This document shows, one piece after another, positions 1 to 7,971 of a stretch of DNA of 64,000 nucleotides. The stretch comes from Microvirga sp. VF16 (GTDB taxonomy: Bacteria; Pseudomonadota; Alphaproteobacteria; Rhizobiales; Beijerinckiaceae). The translations under genes were made by a program, and so were the position numbers. Within the stretch, counting starts at the first letter, position 1. Every line of letters starts with the position of its first letter. The DNA is taken from contig NZ_CP069354.1 of assembly GCF_016864375.1 (NCBI RefSeq), positions 4,981,501 to 5,045,500 on the forward strand, written 5' to 3'. The notes under the pieces were generated by a model. The model worked only from the letters and a program-made list of their open reading frames with translations, did not search any database and had not been told where the DNA came from.

Positions 1-495
1 CCTGCGGCTGAAGCTGACGAACCAGACATTGACTGACCGACTGCGAAGCGGCGGCCCGATCTGCAGGCCGAGGCTAGGATCTTCCTGATGTGCCTTGAAG
101 TAGGGCCGGTCCGCCAGGGTGACTCTTGGTGTGGAGGGATAGTCGGTGTCGTGCGTGATGAGTCCATCCGGACCAATGACATAGAGGGCGCGAACATACG
201 GCAAGGCCTTGAGCCGCTCTTTCAGCGCATCCCGGAAGCGGGCATCGTTCTCCGGCAAGTCGGGAGCGGCGGTCAGGGCCTCACGGAGCCCCAGCAGCGT
301 GAAGTCGACCGCCTGGAAGGTTCGCTCGGTCTGCTCGGCCAGCACATGGACGAGATTCCGGGCATTCTCCTCGCCCCGTCCTACCCTCTCGTTGTAACTT
401 TGCATGAGTTCGAGCGCGCCCAGCAGCACGATGCCGAGCGCGAGGACAACGGCTGGGGCAAGGGAAAAGCCAAACCGGGCAGACCGGGGCCTCAT
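1..495 (-). CDS. Partial Cache-type membrane sensor (N-terminal part)
   Basis: The minus strand is open from an ATG at 495 to the window edge (165 codons), so the gene is cut by the boundary. GGAGA lies 7 nt upstream of the ATG. Residues ~8-30 form one hydrophobic segment. An extracytoplasmic region follows with a motif series seen in PDC/Cache sensors: a helix with NLVHVLAEQTERTF, then YVIGPDGLITHDTDYP, then RPYFKAH. Such domains usually precede histidine kinase, GGDEF/EAL or chemotaxis outputs. The output domain lies outside the window, so the signalling class cannot be decided. Confidence 0.75.
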   Translation of the reverse strand, partial: MRPRSARFGFSLAPAVVLALGIVLLGALELMQSYNERVGRGEENARNLVHVLAEQTERTFQAVDFTLLGLREALTAAPDLPENDARFRDALKERLKALPYVRALYVIGPDGLITHDTDYPSTPRVTLADRPYFKAHQEDPSLGLQIGPPLRSRSVNVWFVSFSRR

Positions 496-995
496 GCATT
501 GATCTCCAGGCCGTGAAGCAATCACTGCATATGTTATCCTAGGTCGCCCGTTCCAATCAGTCATGAGGGACGAGCCAGACTCTTCGGCTGAATCGTTTGT
601 GCGCACCGCAACAGGTGACCAGTTCGGGTCACGCACTGCCCCTGAGCGCGACGGTGTCGATGTCCGTTCCACCGCAGGAAGGCGGATCTTCAACCTACCA
701 CCGCTTGGTGCCAAAACCCGCACTTCGCATCAGACGACAGAAGGTTAGCTCTATCTCCTAGCCTCGATCTCCTGCTTTTGATCCCTTCCTGCCGCCAGAT
801 CGCGCAAGGCAAAGCTCCGTCGATCTAGGAGACAGCACTGGAGCAGCCCCTTCAGTCATGCCTCTCCGATGGCGCCACGCGGATGGGCAGTGCAGCCCCA
901 CGGCGACGACGACAACGCACCCGAACCGCCGATCGGATCAAATGCCACTGGCGTCGAGTTGTCCTGCGATTAACCTGAACCGAAGGCACTGCACG
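496..995. other. Intergenic, no supported gene
   Basis: This is the divergent space between the sensor (minus) and the AI-2E permease (plus). Reading frames here are short and lack convincing ribosome-binding sites. The promoters of both flanking genes should lie here, but no clear -35/-10 pair was identified. An in-frame ATG at 858 could extend the permease by 46 residues; that extension is polar, low-complexity and unlike the family. Confidence 0.5.
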
Positions 996-3404
996 ATGGC
1001 CGACCCGGCTCCGGCGCCGCCCCCGCCTACCCTTCAGCCTGCGGGATCCCCTATCCTGACCGCCGGTGGCATCGTCCTGGCAATAGCTGGCCTCTACTTC
1101 GGCCGCGATCTCTTCGTTCCCTTTGCTCTCGCGATCCTCCTGAGCTTCGCCCTGACGCCGCTGGTCAACTGGCTCAGACGCTGGAAGCTGCCGCGGATCG
1201 CAGCGGTGCTCGTGGCCGTGACCCTGGCCTTCATCCTGATCGCGGGCATTGCCTTCGTGGTCGGGCGCCAGCTCGTTCAGCTTGCCAACAACCTCCCGAG
1301 CTATCAGACCACCATCACCGACAAGATCCGCTCGTTGCAGACCTCCGCTCCCGGCGGGGGGATCGTGGACAAGGTCACGACGACCATCCAGGATGTCGGC
1401 AAGCAGATCTCCGGCGAAAAGCCTCCTGACAATGTTCCGGCGCAGACACCCGGGTCCCGGCTCGGCAGCGGCACCGCGCAGGAGCCGGTCACCGTGCGGC
1501 TGGAGGCCCCGCAGGCCAAGCCACTCGAGATCATCCAGACCGTTGTCGGTCCCCTGCTCGCGCCACTAGCCACCGCTGGCCTGGTGGTGATCTTCGTGAT
1601 CTTCGTGCTGCTCGAGCGTGAGGATCTGCGCGACCGCTTCATCAAGCTCGCCGGGGCAGGCGACCTCCAGAAGAGCACCCAGGCCATCAACGATGCCGCC
1701 GCCCGGGTCAGCCGCTATCTGCTGATGCAGCTCGTGGTGAACCTGACCTACGGCATCCCGATCGGCATCGCCCTTTATTTCATCGGCGTGCCGAATGCCC
1801 TGCTGTGGGGCCTCTTGGCGGCGGTATTGCGGTTCATTCCCTATCTTGGCCCCTTCCTGGCTGCCCTCTTCCCGATTGCCCTTGCGATCGCGGTCGATCC
1901 CGGCTGGACGATGCTGTTCTGGGTGGTGGGCCTGTTCCTCCTTGCCGAGCTCGTCAGCAACAACGTCATCGAGCCATGGCTCTACGGCTCCAGCACGGGT
2001 CTGTCATCGCTGGCCATCATCATGGCGGCCATCTTCTGGACCAGCCTGTGGGGTCCGGTCGGGCTGTTCCTCGCAACGCCCCTGACGGTCTGCCTCGTCG
2101 TGATCGGACGCTACGTGCCGCAGCTCGAATTCCTCGGCGTCCTCCTCGGCAGCGACCCGGTGCTCGCGCCGGAGGAGCGCCTCTACCAACGCCTGCTGGC
2201 CGGTAATCTCGAGGAGGCGGTGGAGATGGCCGAGGACTATGTCGACGAACACTCCTCGCGCGAGTTCTACGACAACGTGGCCATCCCGTCCCTCCGCCTG
2301 GCCGAGAACGACCGCCAGCGCAGCACCACCGACACCAACTACCGGCGGCTCGTCGCCGACACGGCGATCTGCGTCGTGCGCGAGGTGGAGGACCATGTCC
2401 GAGAGAACGCCGCCTCCGGCGACGAAGTGGCTACGGGTGAGGATCGCGCACCGTCCGCACCAGAGGAACGGCCCTCGTCGGTCCTCTGCCTGGCAGGACG
2501 CACGGAACTCGATCGCGCCGCGGCCGAGATGATGGCGCAGGTGCTCGAGGAACAGGGCATCGGCGCTCGGGTTCTTCCGCCGATCGCCGTCAGTCAGGGG
2601 GCCTTGGGGCAGCTCGATCTCAAAGACGTGGACGTGGTGTGCCTGTCCTACCTGCATCCACAGCCGCAGGTTTATGCCCGCTACATCTGTCGTCGCCTGC
2701 GCCGCCGGGCACCGCACATGAAGCTCATCGTCTGCTGTTGGAACCTGGCGCCCGGGACGGGGCAGACAGACGACCTCAAGAAGCAGATGGCGGCCGATGC
2801 GGTCTTCGCCTCTCTGGCAGCCTGTGTCGAGCAGGTGAATGCGTGGGTCTGCCGCCCGGCATCGACGGGCAAAGCGCCCCCGGTCCTTCCTGACACCGAG
2901 CAGGCGCAGATTGCGGCGCTGCACGACCTCGGGTTGGCCTCCGTGATGGGCCGTCAGTTCGACGAGGCATCCAGGAAAGTCGCGCAGGCGTTCGATGTCC
3001 CGATTGCCTTGGTTTCTCTCGTGGATGAGGCACACCGGCCCCTAACCGATGTGGCAGGCTTGCCCCAGGAAACTCAGGTCACACAGCAGCCTCCTCATGA
3101 GGACTCGCTCGATGCCCACGTGATCGCGGCGAACGAGGTGCTGGCGTCCCAGGACGTCACGGAGGATCCGCGCTTTGCCGACGATCCGCGCGTGCTGGAG
3201 AAGGGCATCCGCTTTTATGCTGGGGCTCCGCTGCGGACTTCCTCGGGATTAGTCATCGGCACCCTATCCGTCATTGACACCCGACCACGCGACTTCTCGA
3301 AGCCGGATCGCCGCCGCCTTCAGGATATGGCCGACAAGCTGATGAGCCAGATCGAGCATCGCTCCGCGGAGGAGCCGGGCAAGACCGACAAGACCGCGAC
3401 ATGA
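996..3404 (+). CDS. AI-2E family permease with C-terminal B12-fold-like and GAF domains
   Basis: The N-terminal ~370 residues match the AI-2E/UPF0118 transporter family: hydrophobic segments start near residue 20, a soluble insert precedes the GPLLAPLATAGLVVIFVIFV segment, and a GLLAAVLRFIPYLGPFLAA motif follows. A soluble tail follows, unusually long for the family. Residues ~494-610 resemble a B12-binding-type Rossmann fold (VLCLAGRTELDRAAAEMMAQ, then VDVVCLSYLHPQP). Residues ~637-790 are a GAF domain (FDVPIALVSLVDE, FYAGAPLRTSSGLVIGTLSV). The start at 996 has GAAGG 9 nt upstream. The substrate is unknown, and membership of this family does not imply autoinducer transport. The tail suggests transport gated by a cytoplasmic signal, which is inference. 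Confidence 0.85.
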   Translation: MADPAPAPPPPTLQPAGSPILTAGGIVLAIAGLYFGRDLFVPFALAILLSFALTPLVNWLRRWKLPRIAAVLVAVTLAFILIAGIAFVVGRQLVQLANNLPSYQTTITDKIRSLQTSAPGGGIVDKVTTTIQDVGKQISGEKPPDNVPAQTPGSRLGSGTAQEPVTVRLEAPQAKPLEIIQTVVGPLLAPLATAGLVVIFVIFVLLEREDLRDRFIKLAGAGDLQKSTQAINDAAARVSRYLLMQLVVNLTYGIPIGIALYFIGVPNALLWGLLAAVLRFIPYLGPFLAALFPIALAIAVDPGWTMLFWVVGLFLLAELVSNNVIEPWLYGSSTGLSSLAIIMAAIFWTSLWGPVGLFLATPLTVCLVVIGRYVPQLEFLGVLLGSDPVLAPEERLYQRLLAGNLEEAVEMAEDYVDEHSSREFYDNVAIPSLRLAENDRQRSTTDTNYRRLVADTAICVVREVEDHVRENAASGDEVATGEDRAPSAPEERPSSVLCLAGRTELDRAAAEMMAQVLEEQGIGARVLPPIAVSQGALGQLDLKDVDVVCLSYLHPQPQVYARYICRRLRRRAPHMKLIVCCWNLAPGTGQTDDLKKQMAADAVFASLAACVEQVNAWVCRPASTGKAPPVLPDTEQAQIAALHDLGLASVMGRQFDEASRKVAQAFDVPIALVSLVDEAHRPLTDVAGLPQETQVTQQPPHEDSLDAHVIAANEVLASQDVTEDPRFADDPRVLEKGIRFYAGAPLRTSSGLVIGTLSVIDTRPRDFSKPDRRRLQDMADKLMSQIEHRSAEEPGKTDKTAT

Positions 3405-3867
3405 TCGCGGGCAGGACGTGAGACAGCCCCCTAATGCGACCCACTCGACGGGTGCATTACACGACGTCAGGGGTCTTGCGCAGAGGCAATGTTCGTCGCC
3501 GGTCGATGGTCAGGCACGATGAATTGAGCGCGGTCGACCATCACCTCACGGCCCCGTACTCAGGTCATTAAATTCCAAACTTCCCCCAAGGTGCAATGTC
3601 TGCACTGGGTCGACCCCGGTCTGATCACGACGGTCTGGGAAGGCCCGCTATTCCGCAGAGATGGGACCACCACGACCCGCTGAAGGTTTCACGCGTCCAT
3701 AATCCGGTGCTGCTGCGTCTGTTAGCACAAGGATGTTCAGGTACGCCCCGGCGAGGAAGTCCTCAGGTCCGATCTCGCCCTTGTTACCATTTCTAAACAT
3801 CCAAGCGGTGAGGACAGCAATCCCCCTCCTAAATTCTGGATAGCTCGTCCGCCACCATCCCTTAATG
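3405..3867. other. Intergenic, no supported gene
   Basis: No frame here has a good start, ribosome-binding site or recognisable product. The right part abuts a decayed transposase fragment, so some of the interval may be IS debris. No terminator with a U-tract was seen after the permease. Confidence 0.4.
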
Positions 3868-3939
3868 ATCCCATAGGCTGAGGCTGAAGGCGAGATACTG
3901 CCGGACGCACAGCAGGATCATCGAGTAGTCGAAGTTACG
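3868..3939 (-). pseudogene. Possible IS6-family transposase N-terminal fragment
   Basis: About 24 codons on the minus strand read RNFDYSMILLCVRQYLAFSL followed by SLWD. This resembles the N-terminus of IS6-family transposases, which usually carry a FxxxVILLCVRWYLxYxLSLRDLEE-type segment. The reading hits a stop immediately afterwards. It directly follows and slightly overlaps the 3' end of the ion-channel gene. No inverted repeats were found. The assignment rests on pattern memory over a short stretch. Confidence 0.35.
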
Positions 3940-4462
3940 CAGTGTCGGATTCGGATTCGGCGGCTTTCTTACGTTCGGCGTGGTGGGTGTCGAGTGTTCC
4001 GAACTGAGTCATGACATAGACGAGCACGCTCGACGTCCAACCGAAGGTGAAAAGCCCTGAGACGGCGATAATGGGCCCTAGTTGCCGCCAGCTCAGCGGC
4101 AGCCGGACAGTGCCCTCACCGAGAGTTGTATAGGTCTTGGCTGCGAAAAAGGCTGCGGTTGAGAGTTCGGGAATGAGATTGAGCCAGTAAATCGGCAGCG
4201 CCCAGACCATCACCTCGATCAGATGAACGATGACGAGTTGCGCAATCACGCTGCCGAACAGGAGGTTGACCCGCCAATGGGGCGTCGCCGTGGTCACATG
4301 CACCCATCGTCCGGAGAAGTAGCGCGAAATCCGCCGAATGCCGGCACCGTGGACGAAGACCACGACGACAAGGATCGCGATGCCAAGCGCGATCTGCAAG
4401 AGGTCGAAGGATGTGGAAACCACTTCGACAGGCAACTGTGCCAACGGGTCTTGTGGGATCAT
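3935..4462 (-). CDS. Two-TM potassium-channel-like protein
   Basis: The 175-aa protein has hydrophobic segments at ~22-40 and ~68-95, a pore-loop-like stretch FFAAKTYTTLGEG at ~105-117, and a last TM (IIAVSGLFTFGWTSSVLVYV) at ~128-150. TLGEG sits where K+ channels of the Ion_trans_2 type carry the T-x-G-[YFE]-G selectivity filter. It probably acts in the inner membrane as a small ion channel; selectivity is not provable from sequence. It may overlap a weak upstream reading frame by ATGA at 4459-4462. The C-terminal tail (ERKKAAESESDTA) is polar and ends against transposase debris. Confidence 0.7.
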   Translation of the reverse strand: MIPQDPLAQLPVEVVSTSFDLLQIALGIAILVVVVFVHGAGIRRISRYFSGRWVHVTTATPHWRVNLLFGSVIAQLVIVHLIEVMVWALPIYWLNLIPELSTAAFFAAKTYTTLGEGTVRLPLSWRQLGPIIAVSGLFTFGWTSSVLVYVMTQFGTLDTHHAERKKAAESESDTA

Positions 4463-4836
4463 GCTATCTTAGTCTTAGGCGCCAGAAGAGTGCCGTCAAA
4501 TTTAGCGCCGGTTGCGTGAGGCGAGGTCTGGCGAGTGTCTGCCTTTTCCATGAAATTTTCGTTGATAGGCCTACCACGATAATTTGTTTCAACGACTGTT
4601 TCTGGGTCGATTAAGGACAAACTGCTGAGCTTGGCGTCCATCTCTATGGTCGTCGAGCGCGACGACGTATCGACGTTGCCGCCACAAGTGAGGAAAGGCA
4701 AGATTCGGCGCGATTGAGTGCAGGTCTCAGGGCTTCGGCCAAGCTTCCGGTTCAGCAAATTCAGGAACTTTGCCGGCATAGCCTAATTGTCGTCCAGACC
4801 CATCAATCGAAACTCGTGAACCGCAGGGATTAATCG
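4463..4836. other. Intergenic; weak upstream ORF only
   Basis: A minus-strand frame starting at ATG 4641 would give a 60-codon product that ends in a 4-bp ATGA overlap with the channel start, which would suggest coupling. It has no clear ribosome-binding site and no recognisable product, so it is not called as a gene. The rest holds the upstream region of the YjzC-like gene. Confidence 0.3.
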
Positions 4837-5016
4837 ATGGACAAGAAGCCAGGCACAAATACTGGAAAGGATGGCGGCATCTTCCGGGAGGTTGGTCCAC
4901 GGGGCGGCAAGCGCGAGAACTTTGCCACCGTCGCGGACAACAAGACTTTGCCGCCGACAACGGCCCCAGGTGCCACTTGGCACCCGGTTAGGACGACACC
5001 CGACAGCAAGCACTAA
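4837..5016 (+). CDS. YjzC-like small protein (59 aa)
   Basis: The frame runs from ATG 4837 to TAA 5014-5016, with CAGGGAT about 8 nt upstream of the start. The product is polar and glycine/proline-rich, with GGIFREVGPRGGKRENFA at ~13-30, then LPPTTAPGATWHP at ~38-50. The GxYxExGPRGG ... LPPTxxPGxxW layout resembles the YjzC-like family of small proteins of unknown function. There is no TM or signal peptide. It is monocistronic between the channel gene and the IS cluster. Family assignment is by pattern only. Confidence 0.6.
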   Translation: MDKKPGTNTGKDGGIFREVGPRGGKRENFATVADNKTLPPTTAPGATWHPVRTTPDSKH

Positions 5017-5196
5017 GTCATCTCGGCCTTATCAACCAGCCGCATCCTATTGATCTTCGGCATACCGCAATTCCGAGGGGGCCGATTGCTCTCGATGTGT
5101 ATTGAACGCGGCGTGGAGCTGATCTTCCAGCGTATCGATCCTAAGTACCTTAGATGCCGTAATGGGCCTGCCGCTCACGCAGTAGCGGAGCGGGGT

Positions 5197-5269
5197 GGCT
5201 GTCCCTCAGAGTGATGTGTGTTGGAACGGGGTCCGAGCGGATCGGCCCCAAGCATCATGAGGGACAGCC
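5197..5269 (+). promoter_or_regulatory. Long hairpin sequestering the transposase ribosome-binding site
   Basis: GGCTGTCCCTCA at 5197-5208 is perfectly complementary to TGAGGGACAGCC at 5258-5269, which ends directly before the transposase ATG at 5270. Inside lies a second stem, GGGG(T)CCGA pairing with TCGGCCCC (5228-5250). The 3' arm holds the likely Shine-Dalgarno sequence (GAGGGA). In transcripts reading in from outside, this structure would hide the start. This is a familiar IS strategy against external activation, inferred here. Confidence 0.6.
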
Positions 5270-6301
5270 ATGGACTACTATGCCGGAATCGACGTGTCTT
5301 TGGAACTGAGCAGCGTCTGCATCCTCGATGGCTCCGGACAGATTGTCCGCGAGGCGAAGGTCGCCAGCGAGCCGGAGGCGCTTGCGGCCTTTCTCGCCAG
5401 CCTGAGCCTACCGCTCACCCGCGTCGGCCTGGAGGCCGGGCCACTTTCGCAGTGGCTGCATGCCGGCCTTGTGCAGGCTGGGTTCGAAGTCGTGCTGCTG
5501 GAGACGCGGCATGTCAAGGCGGCGCTCTCGGCCATGATCGTCAAGACCGACCGGCGCGATGCGCGCGGCATCGCCCAACTGCTGCGCATGGGCTGGTTCC
5601 GCCCCGTCCACTGCAAGTCGCCGCCGGCGCAAGAAGTGCGGGCGCTGCTCATGGCCCGCAAGCAGCTGCAGGCCAAGATGCGTGATGTCGAGCTCAGCCT
5701 GCGTGGGCTGTTGCGCGGCTTCGGCCTGAAGGTCGGCGAGATCAGCAAGGGCCAGTTTGCCGCCCGGGTGCGCACCCTCACGGCCGGTCATGAAATGCTG
5801 GAGAAGATTGCCGAAGCCATGCTGCGCGCCCGGGACGCGCTGCAAATGGAGTTTGCCCGATTGCATCGGGCCATGCTGGCGATCGCCCGGAAGAACGAGG
5901 TCTGCCGGCGGCTGATGAGCGTGCCAGGCGTTGGCGCGCTGATCGCGGTCACCTTCACGTCCGCAGTCGATCATCCTGAGCGGTTCTCGCGCTCGCGGGC
6001 GGTGGGCGCGCATTTTGGCCTGACCCCGAAGAAGTATCAGTCGGGCGAGACGGATATCACGGGAGCCGTGAGCCGGGTGGGCGATCCGATGGTGCGCACG
6101 GCGCTCTATGAAGGAGCCCATATCCTGCTCACCCGCGCGGTGCGCTTCTCTGCGCTCAAGCGCTGGGCGCTGGAGGTGGCCAAGCGGCGCGGCATGCGGC
6201 GGGCCAAGGTGGCGCTGGCCCGGAAGCTTGCGGTCATTTTGCATCGCATCTGGATCGACGGCACCACCTTCCGCTGGAACCGGGAGGGCGTTGCCGCATA
6301 G
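5270..6301 (+). CDS. IS110/IS1111 family transposase
   Basis: The 343-aa protein has the two IS110 parts. The N-terminal DEDD domain begins with YAGIDVSLELSSVCI, with Asp at residue 8, then GLEAGPLSQWL and VKTDRRDARGIAQLLRMGWF. The C-terminal transposase_20 domain contains LMSVPGVGALIAVTFTSAV and FGLTPKKYQSGE, ending near residue 340. It appears intact and full length. It catalyses excision and insertion through a RuvC-like domain plus a C-terminal serine and is expected to be guided by a structured RNA from the element. The start is at the foot of a 12-bp-stem hairpin. Confidence 0.92.
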   Translation: MDYYAGIDVSLELSSVCILDGSGQIVREAKVASEPEALAAFLASLSLPLTRVGLEAGPLSQWLHAGLVQAGFEVVLLETRHVKAALSAMIVKTDRRDARGIAQLLRMGWFRPVHCKSPPAQEVRALLMARKQLQAKMRDVELSLRGLLRGFGLKVGEISKGQFAARVRTLTAGHEMLEKIAEAMLRARDALQMEFARLHRAMLAIARKNEVCRRLMSVPGVGALIAVTFTSAVDHPERFSRSRAVGAHFGLTPKKYQSGETDITGAVSRVGDPMVRTALYEGAHILLTRAVRFSALKRWALEVAKRRGMRRAKVALARKLAVILHRIWIDGTTFRWNREGVAA

Positions 6302-6550
6302 GAGAAACAAGCGTTCGGAACGGGGCGGCGATCGTCCCGTTCTCCTGAGGTCCCGTCGCCGGGACGATGGAGGCGGTCAAGCCGTAAGTAGTGCCGTGAG
6401 CATCTCATCGAGGTGGAACACGCGCCTTAGATGGGCTGACCGCATCCTCTCTGATGGCATGGTGGGGCGGCCTCGCGTCGACCCCGAACAGAAGCAAGAC
6501 TTCGGCGACAGGACAGTCACTCAGGGGCTTGACACCCAACGGCCCATTAC
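6302..6550 (+). ncRNA. Candidate seeker/bridge RNA region of the IS1111-like element
   Basis: The ~250 nt between the transposase stop and the right subterminal repeat contains no plausible gene but has strong stems. AACGGG near 6318 pairs with CCCGTT near 6337, and GTCCCG-TCGC-CGGGAC follows near 6351. IS1111-group elements encode their targeting RNA in the downstream non-coding end (established knowledge). The location, length and folding fit. No loop-to-target matching could be shown from this single copy. Confidence 0.45.
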
Positions 6551-6555
6551 AGAAG

Positions 6556-7971
6556 CACTACAGTTGCACCCGTCGGTTTTGCGCTAATTACCTCCTGATC
6601 TGACACAGGAGGCTGCCATGACCGGTGTGGCCGTCGAGCAGATGCTCGAACTCTGGTGCGTGGAGTTGCGTCAGGTCAAAGCTCACCTCAAATCGCTGTT
6701 TGCCCATCCCAGCATCGCCGCCTCGGCCGCCGCCTTCCTCGACGGGCTGCTGGGGCCGGAGCGGCGCAAGACCGGCTGGATGCGCGCGGAAGCCGCCGGC
6801 GATTCGGGCCCTTGGCGCCAGCAGGCGGTGCTCGGCCGCAGCCACTGGGACGCCGATGCGCTGCGGGATATGGTGCGCGACTATGCGCTCGAGACGCTCG
6901 CCTCACCCGGGGCGGTGCTGGTGATCGACGAGACCGGCTTTCTCAAGCAAGGCCAGCGCTCGTGCGGGGTAGGCCGACAATACACCGGATCGGCGGGCAA
7001 GATCACCAGTTGCCAGATCGGCGTGTTTGCCACCTACGTGTCGGAGAAGGGCTGCGCCTTCATCGATCGCCAGCTCTATCTGCCCAAGGACTGGACCAAC
7101 ACGCCCGAGCGCCGCACGGCGGCTCAGGTGCCGGATGCCATTCGCTTTGTCACCAAACCCGAGATCGCCGCCGAGATGATCGAGCGCGCGATCGCGGCTG
7201 ACGTGCCGTTCGACTGGGCGGCGACGGACTCCATCTACGGCGTGGGCTCCATCGAGATGCTGTTGCGCCGGGCCGGCAAGGGCTATGTGCTGGGCGCGCA
7301 TGCCACGGATCAGTTCTCGTCCTGGATCGACAAGCCCGAAGTCGCCGGCACGGCCGAGCAAATCGCGCAGGCACTTTCTCCCGAGGCTTGGACGCGCCTG
7401 TCAGCCGGCGATGGTACGAAGGGGGCGCGCCTGTATGACTGGGCTTATCTCGAACTCGCCGATCTCGCGGCGGAGGAATACAACGAGCATCTCACCGGCT
7501 TGTGGACACGGGGGCTGCTGATCCGGCGCAGCCTCTCTGATGGGGATCTGGCGTTCTTCTCGACCTGGTGTCCGGCTGACACCCCGATGGAAACCTTGGT
7601 GCGGGTCGAGGGACAGCGATGGGCGATCGAGGATGCCTTTGAGACCGCCAAAACCGAGCTGGGGCTGACGCACAATGAGACGCGCTCGTGGCACGGCTGG
7701 CACCGGCATGTGTCGCTGGTGATGCTGGCCTTCGCCATGATGGCGGTGGTGCGCCAGCGTGCCAACAGTCTGACCTCCCCCCAAAAAAGAAGCGACGAAG
7801 CCAAGCTGCAGCGTTGGTACGCTGGTCTGTCCAGGAAATCCGCCGCGTCGCCACACGCCTCCAGCAGCGACGCATCGAGCCCGCCTTCGTGATGGCCTGG
7901 TCCGCTTGGCGCCGCGCGCATCAGGCGATGGCACAAACCTCACATCGCAAGCGGAGGGCGCAACTGTAATG
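6556..7971 (+). mobile_element. IS701-family insertion sequence
   Basis: The ends are an imperfect inverted repeat. The left end reads CACTACAGTTGCACCC from 6556. The right end, read inwards on the complement, is CATTACAGTTGCGCCC from 7971. A single transposase gene fills the element (~1.4 kb). It abuts the IS1111-like element on the left and the IS5 element on the right; CTAG follows the right end. A matching target duplication is not visible on the left, probably because a neighbouring insertion or rearrangement replaced that flank. Confidence 0.75.
6618..7969 (+). CDS. IS701-family transposase, C-terminus frameshifted
   Basis: This is a DDE transposase of the DDE_5/IS701 type. It shows VLVIDETGFLKQGQRSCGVGRQY (catalytic D near residue 105), DWAATDSIYG (second D) and WAIEDAFETAKTELGL (E). 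The frame from 6618 ends at 7892 with a low-complexity tail. The -1 frame continues with ALVRWSVQEIRRVATRLQQRR and ends at 7969, which is the expected family C-terminus. The switch falls in a C6A6G run at 7777-7789. The zero-frame codons there (CCC CAA AAA AGA) do not form a classic slippery heptamer, so an indel is more likely than programmed frameshifting. The extent given includes the shifted tail. Confidence 0.8.

Larger units (their letters stand above)
5155..6552 (+). mobile_element. IS110-family element, IS1111-like group
   Basis: The element contains a DEDD transposase gene flanked by an inverted pair, GTAATGGGCC at 5159-5168 and GGCCCATTAC at 6541-6550. Subterminal inverted repeats and a total length near 1.4 kb fit the IS1111 group of IS110. 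The non-coding left end is ~110 bp and the right non-coding part is ~250 bp. Exact termini cannot be fixed because IS110-family elements rarely make target duplications. The right end lies a few bases from the left end of the IS701 element. Confidence 0.75.

Noticed and set aside
2004..3035. 343-codon minus frame opposite the AI-2E permease tail
   Set aside because: The plus-strand product contains recognisable permease and GAF motifs; the antisense product has none.
4459..4641. Possible 60-codon gene overlapping the ion-channel start
   Set aside because: The ATGA overlap is attractive, but there is no ribosome-binding site, no homology and unremarkable composition.
5408..6310. 300-codon minus frame opposite the IS110 transposase
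   Set aside because: Shadow of a well-defined transposase; no independent support.
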